The position numbers and the translations under genes are program-made. A stretch of DNA of 38,732 nucleotides, taken from positions 1 through 38,732 of the forward strand of contig JAHIWM010000200.1 of assembly GCA_018815765.1 (NCBI GenBank), in the 5' to 3' direction. This stretch comes from Gammaproteobacteria bacterium (GTDB lineage: Bacteria; Pseudomonadota; Gammaproteobacteria; Enterobacterales; Alteromonadaceae). The notes under the pieces are model-generated. The model worked only from the letters and a program-made list of their open reading frames with translations, did no database searches and was not told the origin of the DNA. Numbering within the stretch: the stretch's first letter is position 1; every line of letters starts with the position of its first letter. Positions 15,888 through 25,133 of this stretch are shown here, piece after piece.

Positions 15888-17780
15888 TTACTTACTATGG
15901 ATGGCCTCGCCAGATAGTGCTGCAGCTGCAGGTCGATCTTCCGGTTCATCCCTTAATTGATCCCACCAGTAAAACTTCAGAAACAAACTGGTCAGAACCG
16001 CTACTACCATAGCCGCAGCAAAAGCACTCCACAGCTGGATCACCATAAAAATAGGAGCTGCGGTTAAACTGGTATGCCAGACGATACCAACACAGACATT
16101 GGCCATATCGCGGCCAAAATCACGGTTGGGCTGAATAGCCGGATTGTCTTTTTGCAGTTCAAGCAGTACCGGAGACCAGAAGCCCCAAGGCCGGGTTTTA
16201 CGATAGAACTCTTTTAATACAGCCATTTCATCCGGCGGAGTCAGTAAGCTTGCGACTATGCAGGTCAATAAACAAAACGCGAACAGCACAGGGAAAGCAT
16301 ACAAAGGTGATACCGAGGTAAACATCATAGGTATGGCGGTTAAAATACCGGCCAACATGCCAAAGAAATAGCCATAGCCGTTAAAGCGCCACCAGTACCA
16401 TTTCAATAAGTTTGCTGCTGTGTAGCCACCGTATAAGGCCGAAACCAGCCATAAAATCAATTCATTCAGCGATGGAATAAATAAACCTATAGCGGTGCCA
16501 ATCAACACAAATAATATCGACACCAGATAGCTGAGTTTCACATAGGTTTTTGGGGCTGCGTTGGCATTGACATACTTTTTATAGATGTCGTTCACCAGAT
16601 AAGCCGGGGCAGCATTGACAGTCGCGGCAAAGGTCGACATAAAGGTCGCCAGTAAACCTGCGACAATTAACCCTAATAAACCAGCCGGAATATAATTGGC
16701 CAAAGCAAAAGGCAGAATTTGTTCAAAATCAACGTTCGGGCCCATAGCATTCAGTTCATCACGGAAAAATACCAAAGCCAGTACAGCCAAACCGGTGATC
16801 ATCATATAACGTGGGAATAACAACACCACACTGACAATCCAGCTCATTTTAGCTGCTTCAACCGGAGTTTTTGCTGAGAGTACCCGTTGCATATCAAAGT
16901 TTGGCGCAGGTCCTGCCAGACTTTGTAAAAAGCCTTTAAACAACACCAGCATAAAAAACACTGAAAATAATGACCAACCGTCTTCAACTATCTTCTGATT
17001 GGCGGATGCCAGTAACTCCGACCAATCTAAATCCAAAGTCCAGCCAAAAGCCAGGCTATGCCAGCCTTCAGGCACTGCAGCTGCGAGCATGTCAGGGGAC
17101 ACCTGCAGCATGGCAATGACGCCAATAGCAATACAGGCAAAGGTCATAATAATAAACTGCACCACTTCAGTGATCACCACACTGAACATGCCTCCCTTCA
17201 CCACATAAGCTGTAGTGATCAACGTGACCAGCAACCCATAAAGCACTTCATTGGTATGAGCATCGGCCGCTAGTTGCCAGGGTAAAAAGGCCGCAGCAAA
17301 TTTACCTATGCCAATAAAACCATAAGCGAGGAATCCAATCACACTCAACAGCGCAAACAGCACCACAATCAAGTGGCTCCACTGAGCGCCGCGGCTATTG
17401 CCAAAACGGAAAGTGATCCATTCAGCACCCGTCATTACACCAGAGCGCCGCAGCCAGATCGACAAAAACACCATCAGGAAAATTTGATTAAAAGCAGGCC
17501 AGAGCCAGGGGATAAAAACGCTTTTTAAACCGTAAATAAACAACAGATACACCATCCACATGGTGCCACTGATATCAAACATACCGGAAGCATTCGATAA
17601 GCCCAGATAATACCAGGGCATTTTGTTGCCTCCGAGGAAGTAACTTTGCATATCCTTATTGGCTTTCTTGGCTATCCAAAAGCCTATCCATAGCGATAAG
17701 GCAATGTAAGCCAGCACTATGGCAATATCTATAGGAGCTAAATTCATTTGCTGTTCGTCTCTGTTGACTTGTCCGGCCAT
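15888..17780 (-). CDS. Sodium:solute symporter (SSS family), probable mannooligosaccharide/mannose transporter
   Basis: This inner-membrane Na+-coupled transporter has 630 aa and about 13-14 hydrophobic helices. It shows SSS-family features such as the early YFLGGNKMPWYYLGLSNASGMFD block near residue 47 and the ATFMSTFAATVNAAPAYLVND segment after the middle, which resembles the sodium-binding helix of the family. An in-frame ATG at 17747 (MNLAPIDIAIVL) is an equally plausible start; neither has a strong Shine-Dalgarno. It sits divergent to the LacI gene with an operator between, and upstream of the GH130 operon. Import of mannobiose or mannose is inferred from the neighbours. Confidence 0.82.
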   Translation of the reverse strand: MAGQVNRDEQQMNLAPIDIAIVLAYIALSLWIGFWIAKKANKDMQSYFLGGNKMPWYYLGLSNASGMFDISGTMWMVYLLFIYGLKSVFIPWLWPAFNQIFLMVFLSIWLRRSGVMTGAEWITFRFGNSRGAQWSHLIVVLFALLSVIGFLAYGFIGIGKFAAAFLPWQLAADAHTNEVLYGLLVTLITTAYVVKGGMFSVVITEVVQFIIMTFACIAIGVIAMLQVSPDMLAAAVPEGWHSLAFGWTLDLDWSELLASANQKIVEDGWSLFSVFFMLVLFKGFLQSLAGPAPNFDMQRVLSAKTPVEAAKMSWIVSVVLLFPRYMMITGLAVLALVFFRDELNAMGPNVDFEQILPFALANYIPAGLLGLIVAGLLATFMSTFAATVNAAPAYLVNDIYKKYVNANAAPKTYVKLSYLVSILFVLIGTAIGLFIPSLNELILWLVSALYGGYTAANLLKWYWWRFNGYGYFFGMLAGILTAIPMMFTSVSPLYAFPVLFAFCLLTCIVASLLTPPDEMAVLKEFYRKTRPWGFWSPVLLELQKDNPAIQPNRDFGRDMANVCVGIVWHTSLTAAPIFMVIQLWSAFAAAMVVAVLTSLFLKFYWWDQLRDEPEDRPAAAALSGEAIHSK

Positions 17781-17852
17781 GGCTGATGTTTATGGACCAG
17801 CGGGCCTGTTTTTCATTTTATTTTTTTACAGTCGCTAGTTACACACCACTGA

Positions 17853-17866
17853 TGTAACCGGTTACT
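17853..17866. promoter_or_regulatory. Predicted LacI-family operator in symporter/LacI divergent region
   Basis: TGTAACCGGTTACT matches 13 of 14 positions of the recurring palindrome. It lies about 73 bp from the symporter start and 145 bp from the lacI start, so it could serve both the symporter promoter and autoregulation. Confidence 0.75.
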
Positions 17867-18010
17867 GACTGGTTTTGAGTTTACCTTTTTATGTTCAGTT
17901 GGCAAGCTGTTATTTGCGTTTATTTCTGCACTGACTTATAACGCTTTGTGTAGAATACAAAATAACAATGCTGAAAAAAGCTCGTAAATCAGTCACAAAG
18001 GTCGATATTC

Positions 18011-19012
18011 ATGTCCACAATCCGCGATGTATCCAAACAGGCCGGTTTATCTATTGCCACAGTGTCACGCGCTTTGAGTACACCGGAAAAAGTGTCACCC
18101 GAAAGCCTGAAACGGGTTCAGCTTGCTATCGAAAAGCTGCAATACAGACCTAATATGTTGTCGCAAAAATTCCGCCATAACACGGCCAACAGCATAGTGG
18201 TACTGGTGCCAAACATTGCAAACCTGTTTTTCTCTACTGTGATCAGCGGTATTGAAAACGTCGCGCAAAAGCGCGGTTTTAATGTGTTGTTGGGCGATAC
18301 CCGTGACTCAATGAAGCGCGAGCAGGAATTTATACATCTGGTAGAAACACGCCAGGCGGATGGTTTAATTCAGCTAAGACCATACAGAGCCAACAACAGC
18401 CTGCTGCCTAAAGCCCACGTAACAGCAGTCAACGCCAGTGGTTGCGAAAATACACCTTACCCAGCGGTGCGGATTGACAATGTCGCAGCAGCAAAAGAGG
18501 TAGTGCAGTATCTGATCTCGTTAGGCCACAAGCGTATTGGCATGATTTCAGGCTTAAAAGATAACCCGCATGCGATAGACAGGATGCGGGGTTACAAAGC
18601 TGCATTAGCTGAAGCTGGTATTGAGTTTGACCCTGCGTTAGTCGCTGAAGGTGATTTTACTTTATGGTCAGGTTTAAATGCGTCTGGCCATTTCAGTCGT
18701 ATGCCTACACCACCAACAGCTCTGTTTTGCATGAATGATGAAATGGCCATCGGTGCAATTAAAGGATTGAAAAGTAAGGGCTTTAAAATTCCAGAAGATA
18801 TATCAGTGACGGGTTTTGACGATCTGGAATTTGCTAAATACAGTGACCCGGCACTGACCACCATAGCGCAACCCGCCGGAAAAATAGGCGAAAAAGCGGC
18901 AGAACTGTTGTTTCAATTGCTGGATGGCAGTCATGAAGGCAGCAGTGAATTTGTTTTGCCTTATGAGTTTGTCATCCGCCAAAGTACAGCCGCAGCGCCG
19001 AAAAGAGACTAA
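18011..19012 (+). CDS. LacI-family transcriptional regulator of the mannan locus
   Basis: This 333-aa repressor has an N-terminal HTH (TIRDVSKQAGLSIATVSRALS, residues 3-23) and a hinge-helix region after YRPN near residue 47. A periplasmic-binding-like effector domain with CytR/PurR-type features follows (IVVLVPNIANLFFS near 63, GHKRIGMISG near 175, FCMNDEMAIGA near 238, VTGFDDLEFAKY near 264). The start has AAAGG upstream; TTGCGT(16)TTATAA at 17914-17941 is a possible promoter. Four matching palindromes in front of the locus operons make it the likely local regulator, presumably released by a mannan-derived sugar. The effector is not visible from sequence. Confidence 0.88.
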   Translation: MSTIRDVSKQAGLSIATVSRALSTPEKVSPESLKRVQLAIEKLQYRPNMLSQKFRHNTANSIVVLVPNIANLFFSTVISGIENVAQKRGFNVLLGDTRDSMKREQEFIHLVETRQADGLIQLRPYRANNSLLPKAHVTAVNASGCENTPYPAVRIDNVAAAKEVVQYLISLGHKRIGMISGLKDNPHAIDRMRGYKAALAEAGIEFDPALVAEGDFTLWSGLNASGHFSRMPTPPTALFCMNDEMAIGAIKGLKSKGFKIPEDISVTGFDDLEFAKYSDPALTTIAQPAGKIGEKAAELLFQLLDGSHEGSSEFVLPYEFVIRQSTAAAPKRD

Positions 19013-19064
19013 TCCAGGCTGAAGTAAGCTTACAAATTACACAAAATCGATTTGCAAAGGCAAA

Positions 19065-19078
19065 TGTAACCAGTTACA
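19065..19078. promoter_or_regulatory. Predicted LacI-family operator, AGE2-phosphomannomutase operon
   Basis: TGTAACCAGTTACA matches 13 of 14 positions of the recurring palindrome; with flanks it reads AATGTAACCAGTTACATT, a near-perfect 18-bp palindrome. It lies about 98 bp upstream of the AGE-like gene at 19176. Confidence 0.75.
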
Positions 19079-19175
19079 TTCAGTGCAACTTTAGTTTTGT
19101 CAGCACACTATTGGCCGGACTTCCCCAAGCAGACCTAAAAATAGTGGGCTGGCATCCTGTTTCAGGTGTATTTGT

Positions 19176-20351
19176 ATGTTGTCGTTACCCGTTCAAAGCC
19201 AGAGATTCACGGCATGGCTGCAAAACTCAGCGCTGCCCTTCTGGAGTCAACAAGGCATAAACCCACAAACCGGCGCTGTATACGAAAAATTTAACGCCGA
19301 TCATCAACCAGACCTCGGTGCAGTATTTCGCAGCAGAGTGCAAGCCAGACAAATTTTTGTTTTTGCCGCCGCTTATCAGCAAGGTTGGTTACCTGACGCC
19401 TTGCCAGTTGTGGCAGGCATACAACACTTCTTAAACCGGCATGCAAAAAAAGACAGCTCTGACGCCGGCTATGTGCATAGCCTGACGGCAGCGGGAGAGC
19501 AGCTGGACCAAAAGCTGGATGCCTACGATTTTGCCTTTTTTCTGCTGTCCTGCGCTTATCGTTACCAAAGCTTTTCTGATCTGCAAGCGCTGGATCAGGC
19601 CAACAAATTATTGCAGCAAATAGAACACCAATTCCGTTCTGTGCCTGGTGGTTGGATGGAAGGTGATTACAGCAGTCCTTATCGTCGGCAAAACCCGCAC
19701 ATGCACTTATTTGAGGCCTTTTTAGCCTTGTATCAGGTAACAAAAGACGGGAAGTGGTTGGCGAAAGCAGGACAAATCTACACCTTATTCGAGACGGTAT
19801 TTTTTCGTGCCGATCAGGGGGTCTTGCTTGAATATTTTACCGATCAATGGCTGCCATTGCCTGGTCCGCAAGGGCAAATTGTTGAACCAGGCCATATGTT
19901 TGAATGGGTTTGGTTATTGCGTTGGTATCAACAACTGACAGGCACTCCGGTTGACTATTACTGTGAAACTTTATACCAGAATGGCCTGAAACTTGGACTG
20001 GAAGCCAGCACAGGGCTGATTTATGACGAAGTAGTACCAGGGCAGGAGCCGTTAAAAAAAACCAAAAGGCTCTGGCCTTTAACAGAATTAATTAAAGCCA
20101 GTCTGGCTCAGGCAAAAGCCAGTTCAGAGCCGGAGTACCAACTCAAGGCAGAGCAACAAGCGGCTTTCACTATAGATCTGTTGTTTCGTTTTTATCTGCC
20201 AGCCAATGTAACCGGTTTATATGTCGATCAACTGGATGCAAATAATCAGGTCTGTGTAGCTGACGCACCCGCCAGTACGCTTTATCATCTGATGGTCGCC
20301 GGCTTAGAAGCCCGGGCTTATTGTCAAACCCAGCAAAATGGAAAACTCTGA
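19176..20351 (+). CDS. AGE-family isomerase, probable D-mannose isomerase
   Basis: This 391-aa cytosolic (alpha/alpha)6-barrel protein has AGE-superfamily blocks: SRVQARQIFVFAAAY near residue 53, DAYDFAFFLLSCAYRY near 116, NPHMHLFEAFLALY near 173, PGHMFEWVWLLRWY near 233, and KTKRLWPLTELIKA near 290. These blocks, especially the RxRLWPxTE form, resemble mannose isomerase/YihS-like members more than cellobiose 2-epimerases, so mannose to fructose conversion is the best guess. It starts after CAGGTG and is coupled to the phosphomannomutase gene (TGATG). No fructokinase lies in the window. Sugar specificity is uncertain. Confidence 0.7.
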   Translation: MLSLPVQSQRFTAWLQNSALPFWSQQGINPQTGAVYEKFNADHQPDLGAVFRSRVQARQIFVFAAAYQQGWLPDALPVVAGIQHFLNRHAKKDSSDAGYVHSLTAAGEQLDQKLDAYDFAFFLLSCAYRYQSFSDLQALDQANKLLQQIEHQFRSVPGGWMEGDYSSPYRRQNPHMHLFEAFLALYQVTKDGKWLAKAGQIYTLFETVFFRADQGVLLEYFTDQWLPLPGPQGQIVEPGHMFEWVWLLRWYQQLTGTPVDYYCETLYQNGLKLGLEASTGLIYDEVVPGQEPLKKTKRLWPLTELIKASLAQAKASSEPEYQLKAEQQAAFTIDLLFRFYLPANVTGLYVDQLDANNQVCVADAPASTLYHLMVAGLEARAYCQTQQNGKL

Positions 20352-21709
20352 TGTGGTCAACCGACTGTTTTAAAACCTATGATATTCGCGGCATAGTGCC
20401 CACTCAACTCAATGAAGAGCTGGCTTACCGTATTGGTCGGGCTTTGTGCCAGCAGCTGTCGGCGAAAACAGTGGTGATAGGCCACGATATCCGTTTATCC
20501 AGCCCATCCTTAAGTGCAGCTCTAGCTCAGGGTTTGCAAGAGGGTGGTGCTGATGTGATCGACATAGGTTTATGTGGCACAGAGCAGGTATATTTTTCTG
20601 TATTTCATTTAGAGGCTGACGCCGGTGTTTGTGTCACAGCCAGCCATAACCCGGCTAATTACAACGGCATGAAGTTTGTGGGCAAAGGGTCCACCCCTAT
20701 CAGCGCCGACACAGGTTTAAATGCCATCAGGGATCTGGTGGCAAACGCAGAATTTACCGCCCCTGTTGATGTCGGTAGCTATCAGCAACAAAATACGCTG
20801 CCAGCTTATGTTGACCATCTGCTGACTTATCTGGATGTGCAAGCACTGAAACCGCTGAAGGTGGTGATGAACCCAGGCAATGGTGGTGCAGGTTTAGTGG
20901 TCCATGCACTGGCGCCCTTATTGCCAATACAGATTATTCCGCTGCAGTTTGAGCCGGACGGCACTTTCCCACACGGCGTACCTAACCCCTTGTTAGTCGA
21001 AAATCGCTTAAGCACCAGTGCAGCGATTCAAGCACATCAAGCCGATTTAGGCGTGGCATGGGATGGCGATTTTGATCGCTGTTTCTTCTTTGACGAACAA
21101 GGTCAGTTTGTTGATGGATATTATCTGGTCAGTTTATTAGCCCAAGCTTTATTGCTGAAAAATCCGGCTGAAAAAATCATTTATGACCCCAGGTTATACT
21201 GGGCGACTCAGCAAACAGTAAAAGCCGCAGGTGGAGTACCTGTGATCAGTAAAACCGGTCACGCGTATATTAAAGAGAAAATGCGCTCTGAAGATGCATT
21301 ATATGGCGGTGAAATCAGTGCTCACCATTATTTCCGTGACTTCGCGTATTGCGACAATGGCACTATTCCCTGGCTATTAATTCTGGCCTTGTTGTCGGCT
21401 ACAGGCCAACCTCTGTCGGCTTTGGTGCTGCAGTTGCAGCAGCAATTTCCTTGCAGCGACGAACTGAACTTTAAAGTCACAGACGCCAAAGCCGCCATAG
21501 CTGCTATTGCCGCTTTGTATCAGCCGGAAGCACTGGAAGTAGAGCTGCTGGATGGTTTAGGTCTGAACTTCGCTGACTGGCGCTTTAACCTGCGTATGTC
21601 CAATACAGAGCCTTTGCTACGGCTGAATGTAGAAACCCGGGCTGATGCAAAGCTGCTGGCAACAAAAATTGCGGAGCTGACCTCAGTCTTACAGCCCTTC
21701 TTAGTCTGA
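20351..21709 (+). CDS. manB: Phosphomannomutase/phosphoglucomutase
   Basis: This alpha-D-phosphohexomutase (452 aa) interconverts mannose-1-phosphate and mannose-6-phosphate. It has the phosphoserine loop TASHNP with catalytic Ser98, the metal loop DGDFDR at 238-243, the sugar-binding GGEISAHH, and the phosphate-binding RMSNTEP near the C-terminus. I took the ATG at 20351 (MWSTDCFKTYDIRG), which overlaps the preceding stop; a TTG at 20321 would run into the upstream gene. In this locus it would channel the mannose-1-phosphate made by GH130 into glycolysis through mannose-6-phosphate. The required mannose-6-phosphate isomerase is not in the window. Confidence 0.9.
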   Translation: MWSTDCFKTYDIRGIVPTQLNEELAYRIGRALCQQLSAKTVVIGHDIRLSSPSLSAALAQGLQEGGADVIDIGLCGTEQVYFSVFHLEADAGVCVTASHNPANYNGMKFVGKGSTPISADTGLNAIRDLVANAEFTAPVDVGSYQQQNTLPAYVDHLLTYLDVQALKPLKVVMNPGNGGAGLVVHALAPLLPIQIIPLQFEPDGTFPHGVPNPLLVENRLSTSAAIQAHQADLGVAWDGDFDRCFFFDEQGQFVDGYYLVSLLAQALLLKNPAEKIIYDPRLYWATQQTVKAAGGVPVISKTGHAYIKEKMRSEDALYGGEISAHHYFRDFAYCDNGTIPWLLILALLSATGQPLSALVLQLQQQFPCSDELNFKVTDAKAAIAAIAALYQPEALEVELLDGLGLNFADWRFNLRMSNTEPLLRLNVETRADAKLLATKIAELTSVLQPFLV

Positions 21710-21730
21710 TATTTCTTGCTGTCGAAAAAT

Positions 21731-21754
21731 GAAGGGCGCCGTTAAGCGCCCTTC
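21731..21754. terminator. Bidirectional rho-independent terminator
   Basis: GAAGGGCGC and GCGCCCTTC form a 9-bp GC-rich stem with a 6-base loop. GTTTTA follows on the plus strand and ATTTTTCG on the minus strand. It sits between the convergent phosphomannomutase and GH5 lipoprotein genes and should serve both. Confidence 0.88.
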
Positions 21755-21757
21755 GTT

Positions 21758-23101
21758 TTATAACGCATGCATCACTTTGGCATGCTCAGTCAGAATTTTA
21801 ATAGTGCTTTGGTCCTGATCAAACACTGAATTTAAACCCTGAGGTTCCTGCGGCGGATCGCCCAGATAATCATCCCCCACTTGCCAGATAAAATCAGCTC
21901 TTTGGGTGCGACCTGCACCACTCCAGGTCCAGAAGTTAGAGCCTGCGATGGCACGCCCAGCTTTGGCTTGTTGTTCTATCAGCTGAAAAAATTCTGTATA
22001 AAACTTGTCGCGCCAGACAGTTGTCGCTTCAGGACGATAATCTGCTCCATCCCTCTCTATACCAAATTCTTCCATCACCAGTGGCTTGTTCATTTGATCC
22101 GCCACAGCAATATGCTGTTCGATATAAGTTTTAGCTGTTGCCAAACCAGAGGCATAGGTCTGCTCCGCCTGAGTGATATCAAACCACTGCCAGTTTTTCG
22201 GCCACAGGTGGAAGGTCAGATAATCAACATAAGGTGACTGATGCGCTTTGATAAACAAATCCATATCATCCAATGCGCCTCTGCTGCCTTCACTGCCGGT
22301 CGACACCAGCTGTTGTGGCGCCAGCTGCTTAATAAACTGAGCTGTGTCATTGACCCACTGCACATAAACTTGCGCGTTTTCTGCACCGGCTTCACCACTG
22401 CCTGGCCGGGGTTCGTTCGCCAACTGCCAGCTCATAATGGTTGGATCTGCTTTGTAGGCAACACCTGTCACTGTGTTGGTGCGCTCAATCAGCTTTTGGA
22501 TCAGGCTTCGATACAACTGCTGCGACTCAGCCAGACGATAAAACCGTGCTGAATTTTGCATAAAGGCATTCCAGTCTTTGGTCAAATCCGGGTCAAGCAC
22601 AGGCTCGCCGGTTTGCCAGGCGACGTATTGCGACATACCGCCGGACCATTGCCAGAAATTGTTTAAAAACAACACAGCTTTCATCTCGCGTTTCGCCATT
22701 TCTGACAACAGAAAATCCAGCCCTTGCCATAACTCTTCATCAACCTGACCAGGAGCTGTCTGAATAGCTGGTTTTAGCGACATCACCAGTGCACTGGCCT
22801 CAGAAGCAACCAGTACTCTTAAATTGGTGACGCCGGCAGCTTTCAGTTGGTCCAGCTCTTTGATTAAGCGTGTTCTGTCGCCTTTATCCCCATCTGCACC
22901 TAAATAGGCGCCATACCAGAAATTAGTACCCACAAAATAATAGGGCTTGCCCGCCAGCTGAAACTGTTTGCCTTTCACCTGCACAAAAGCAGCAGACTCA
23001 ACCACAGAGTGTTGCTGCGGTTCGGTCACAGGCGCTTTATTGCAGGCCGTCATAGCTACCAGTATAAAAATCAAACCCATCAGGCTTTGCAACTGCTTCA
23101 T
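21758..23101 (-). CDS. GH5 (subfamily 7-like) endo-beta-1,4-mannanase lipoprotein
   Basis: This 447-aa enzyme is lipid-anchored by its lipobox AMTAC (Cys20), so it probably sits on the outer membrane and cuts mannan at the cell surface. The catalytic domain begins with a GKPYYFVGTNFWYG motif near residue 51 and has FLNNFWQWSGGM near 145, acid/base Glu230 in WQLANEPRPG, and nucleophile Glu345 in MEEFG; these forms match GH5_7 mannanases. The C-terminus (DPPQEPQGLNSVFD) is the family's usual closing segment. Its ATG overlaps the stop of the upstream esterase gene (ATGA). Endo-activity on glucomannan or galactomannan is inferred. Confidence 0.85.
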   Translation of the reverse strand: MKQLQSLMGLIFILVAMTACNKAPVTEPQQHSVVESAAFVQVKGKQFQLAGKPYYFVGTNFWYGAYLGADGDKGDRTRLIKELDQLKAAGVTNLRVLVASEASALVMSLKPAIQTAPGQVDEELWQGLDFLLSEMAKREMKAVLFLNNFWQWSGGMSQYVAWQTGEPVLDPDLTKDWNAFMQNSARFYRLAESQQLYRSLIQKLIERTNTVTGVAYKADPTIMSWQLANEPRPGSGEAGAENAQVYVQWVNDTAQFIKQLAPQQLVSTGSEGSRGALDDMDLFIKAHQSPYVDYLTFHLWPKNWQWFDITQAEQTYASGLATAKTYIEQHIAVADQMNKPLVMEEFGIERDGADYRPEATTVWRDKFYTEFFQLIEQQAKAGRAIAGSNFWTWSGAGRTQRADFIWQVGDDYLGDPPQEPQGLNSVFDQDQSTIKILTEHAKVMHAL

Positions 23102-25017
23102 TTCACGCCTCCTGTCGCGCCTTTTTCACCGGCACGAAATGGCACCGCAGGTAAACCAGCACTGTTGTATAAATTGGCATAGGTGTAGTCGGCCCAGCCA
23201 AAACGTACCGATACCGGTTGTTTCACTTTATCACTCCAGACCAGCACCTCTCGTCCGTCTAATCTGGCCTGCGCATTTTGGTATTTGCCATCAGCTCCAG
23301 CGACGGCAAAGCCTTTTAACTCATCACCTTGCACTGACAACCCGGTACCTGCCTGATCAAAACTCAAACGCAGTTGAGCGCCTTCGGCTTGCATTGACTT
23401 AAACACCGGGCCTGAATACAGCAAATCTTCTCCGTATACCACAGCACGGGCCGCCAGCCATAAACGTTCAGCCACAGGTTTTTTACGGCGCGGATGCACA
23501 TCTTCGATATCACCTAAATCTGTGATCACCGCCATAGCAGTCTGAGGCAAGGCCAAAGTCTGAGTTTGAGCTTCACGTAAAGCCGCCCAGCTACTTTCAG
23601 CTGGTTGAGCCTTAGGTTGCATATAACTCGCCAGCTGCACATATAAAAACGGCAGTGGTTGCTGCCAATGCTGGCGCCAGCTTTGAATTAACGTGCTGAA
23701 TAGCTTGTGATAATACTGTGGTTTATCACCATTGCTTTCGCCCTGGTACCAGATCACACCTTTTACGGCATAAGGCATTAAAGGTTTGATCATGGCGTTA
23801 AACAATACGCCTGGTTTCCAGTTCAGAAATTTTACGTCTGGTAGTTTCGGTTCAGCCGTGTTGTTATAACGCCAGTCCCCTTCCAGATTGAGCTGTGTCG
23901 TATCAGCTTTTAACCACAACTGACCGGCCCGGCCTACTGAAACTTTATTATCCCAGCTGTTGATCACCCGCAGCGCTATCAGGTTATCACCCGCTTTTAA
24001 TAGTCCGGCAGGCAACTTAATTTCAGTAGTGGAATCAGCCCAACTTTCTTCGGCCACTTGTTTGCCGTTGATAAAAATCCGGCCTATTTGATTAATGTCG
24101 CCAAAAAACAGTGAGGCTTGTGTCGGCGCTTTAGCCAGCTTTACAGTTTTGCGTAACCAGACAATATCACTTAGCGGTGTGGCGTTAGGTAAGCTCACCT
24201 GCTGCCATTGGCTGTCAGCTGTAGCTGGCTCAGCCAGTTTTAGTTGCTCAACACCAGCGTTACTGCCAATCAACTGCCATTTTTGCTGATCTTTTTGTTT
24301 ATTCTCTTCAATACGTTGCTGCCATACTTCTGGCTGAGCCTGCATATCAGCGGCATCTTTTTCATAACCTGGCACAGCCAACAAAGCCTGAGCCGGAGTC
24401 CAGGCTTCAGCAGCAGTGCCGCCCCAGGTGGCATCAATAATTCCGACTGCCACACCTTTTTGCAGATGATTTTGTTTGGCAAAAAACCAGCCTATTGCAG
24501 AGAAATCAGCCACAGTTTCAGGCGAAGCTTTAATCCAGCTTGCCTCAGGCACAGGCTGGTTGGATAAGGCAGATAAGGTTTTGGGCAAAGTGTAAAAACG
24601 GATTTTCGGCAACTGACTATCCTGCACTTCCTGCTGCCAGTTTTCAGTTTGCGCCCCCAGTTTCCATTCCATATTAGATTGGCCTGAGGCAAGCCAAACA
24701 TCCCCTAACCAGACATCGGTAAAGCTTATTTTTTGCTCTTTACTGCTGATAGTCAGCTGGTAAGGCCCGCCTGCGGCTTGTGGTTTGAGTGTCGCAAGCC
24801 ATTGGCCTTTTGCATCTGCGGTAACGTTGGTTTTGCTTTGCGCCAGCTCTACTTCAAGCTGTTGACCAGCTTTAGCCTGCCCCCACACCTTTAACGGCAG
24901 GTCACGTTGCAGCACCATATGATCAGCAAAAAGTGGCGGTAGCTTTAATTCGTCAGCCATCAGGCCTGGGGTGATTAGAGTCATAAGGATCAAACAACAA
25001 TGTAGTAATTTAGACAT
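23098..25017 (-). CDS. SGNH/sialate O-acetylesterase-like esterase with inserted jelly-roll domain
   Basis: This predicted secreted carbohydrate O-acetylesterase (639 aa) has a signal peptide ending near GLMA. The SGNH core is split. Block I is GQSNMEW with nucleophile Ser114, a WYQGESNGD block lies after the middle, and the Asp/His pair is in DIEDVHPRR near the end. Between them (about residues 260-390) lies a galactose-binding-like beta domain (FFGDINQIGRIFINGKQV, VSVGRAGQLWL), the usual insert of this SASA family. Coupling to a GH5 mannanase suggests removal of acetyl groups from glucomannan rather than sialate; that is inference. Confidence 0.8.
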   Translation of the reverse strand: MSKLLHCCLILMTLITPGLMADELKLPPLFADHMVLQRDLPLKVWGQAKAGQQLEVELAQSKTNVTADAKGQWLATLKPQAAGGPYQLTISSKEQKISFTDVWLGDVWLASGQSNMEWKLGAQTENWQQEVQDSQLPKIRFYTLPKTLSALSNQPVPEASWIKASPETVADFSAIGWFFAKQNHLQKGVAVGIIDATWGGTAAEAWTPAQALLAVPGYEKDAADMQAQPEVWQQRIEENKQKDQQKWQLIGSNAGVEQLKLAEPATADSQWQQVSLPNATPLSDIVWLRKTVKLAKAPTQASLFFGDINQIGRIFINGKQVAEESWADSTTEIKLPAGLLKAGDNLIALRVINSWDNKVSVGRAGQLWLKADTTQLNLEGDWRYNNTAEPKLPDVKFLNWKPGVLFNAMIKPLMPYAVKGVIWYQGESNGDKPQYYHKLFSTLIQSWRQHWQQPLPFLYVQLASYMQPKAQPAESSWAALREAQTQTLALPQTAMAVITDLGDIEDVHPRRKKPVAERLWLAARAVVYGEDLLYSGPVFKSMQAEGAQLRLSFDQAGTGLSVQGDELKGFAVAGADGKYQNAQARLDGREVLVWSDKVKQPVSVRFGWADYTYANLYNSAGLPAVPFRAGEKGATGGVK

Positions 25018-25084
25018 CAGTGTGCTCTTTCTCTGTATAGCGGCTCAAGCCATAAAGTTGCATTGAACCTAAAATCAGGACTGA

Positions 25085-25124
25085 AAAAGAAAAGCCGGAT
25101 CAAGCACAAGGCTAAAATCCGGCT
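25085..25124 (-). terminator. Rho-independent terminator after the TonB-dependent receptor
   Basis: On the minus strand AGCCGGAT and ATCCGGCT form an 8-bp stem with a 16-base loop, followed by TTTTCTTTTT. It begins 10 bases after the receptor stop and should separate it from the esterase-GH5 pair downstream, leaving the latter to partial readthrough or its own promoter. Confidence 0.82.
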
Positions 25125-25133
25125 CTGAGTACT

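Noticed and set aside
15881-15890. T7 run after the 15845-15875 inverted repeat as a plus-strand terminator
   Set aside because: No plus-strand transcript is expected there; genes on both sides are on the minus strand.
20207-20220. Operator-like TGTAACCGGTTTAT
   Set aside because: It matches only 11 of 14 positions and lies inside the AGE2 coding sequence, where it simply encodes Asn-Val-Thr-Gly.
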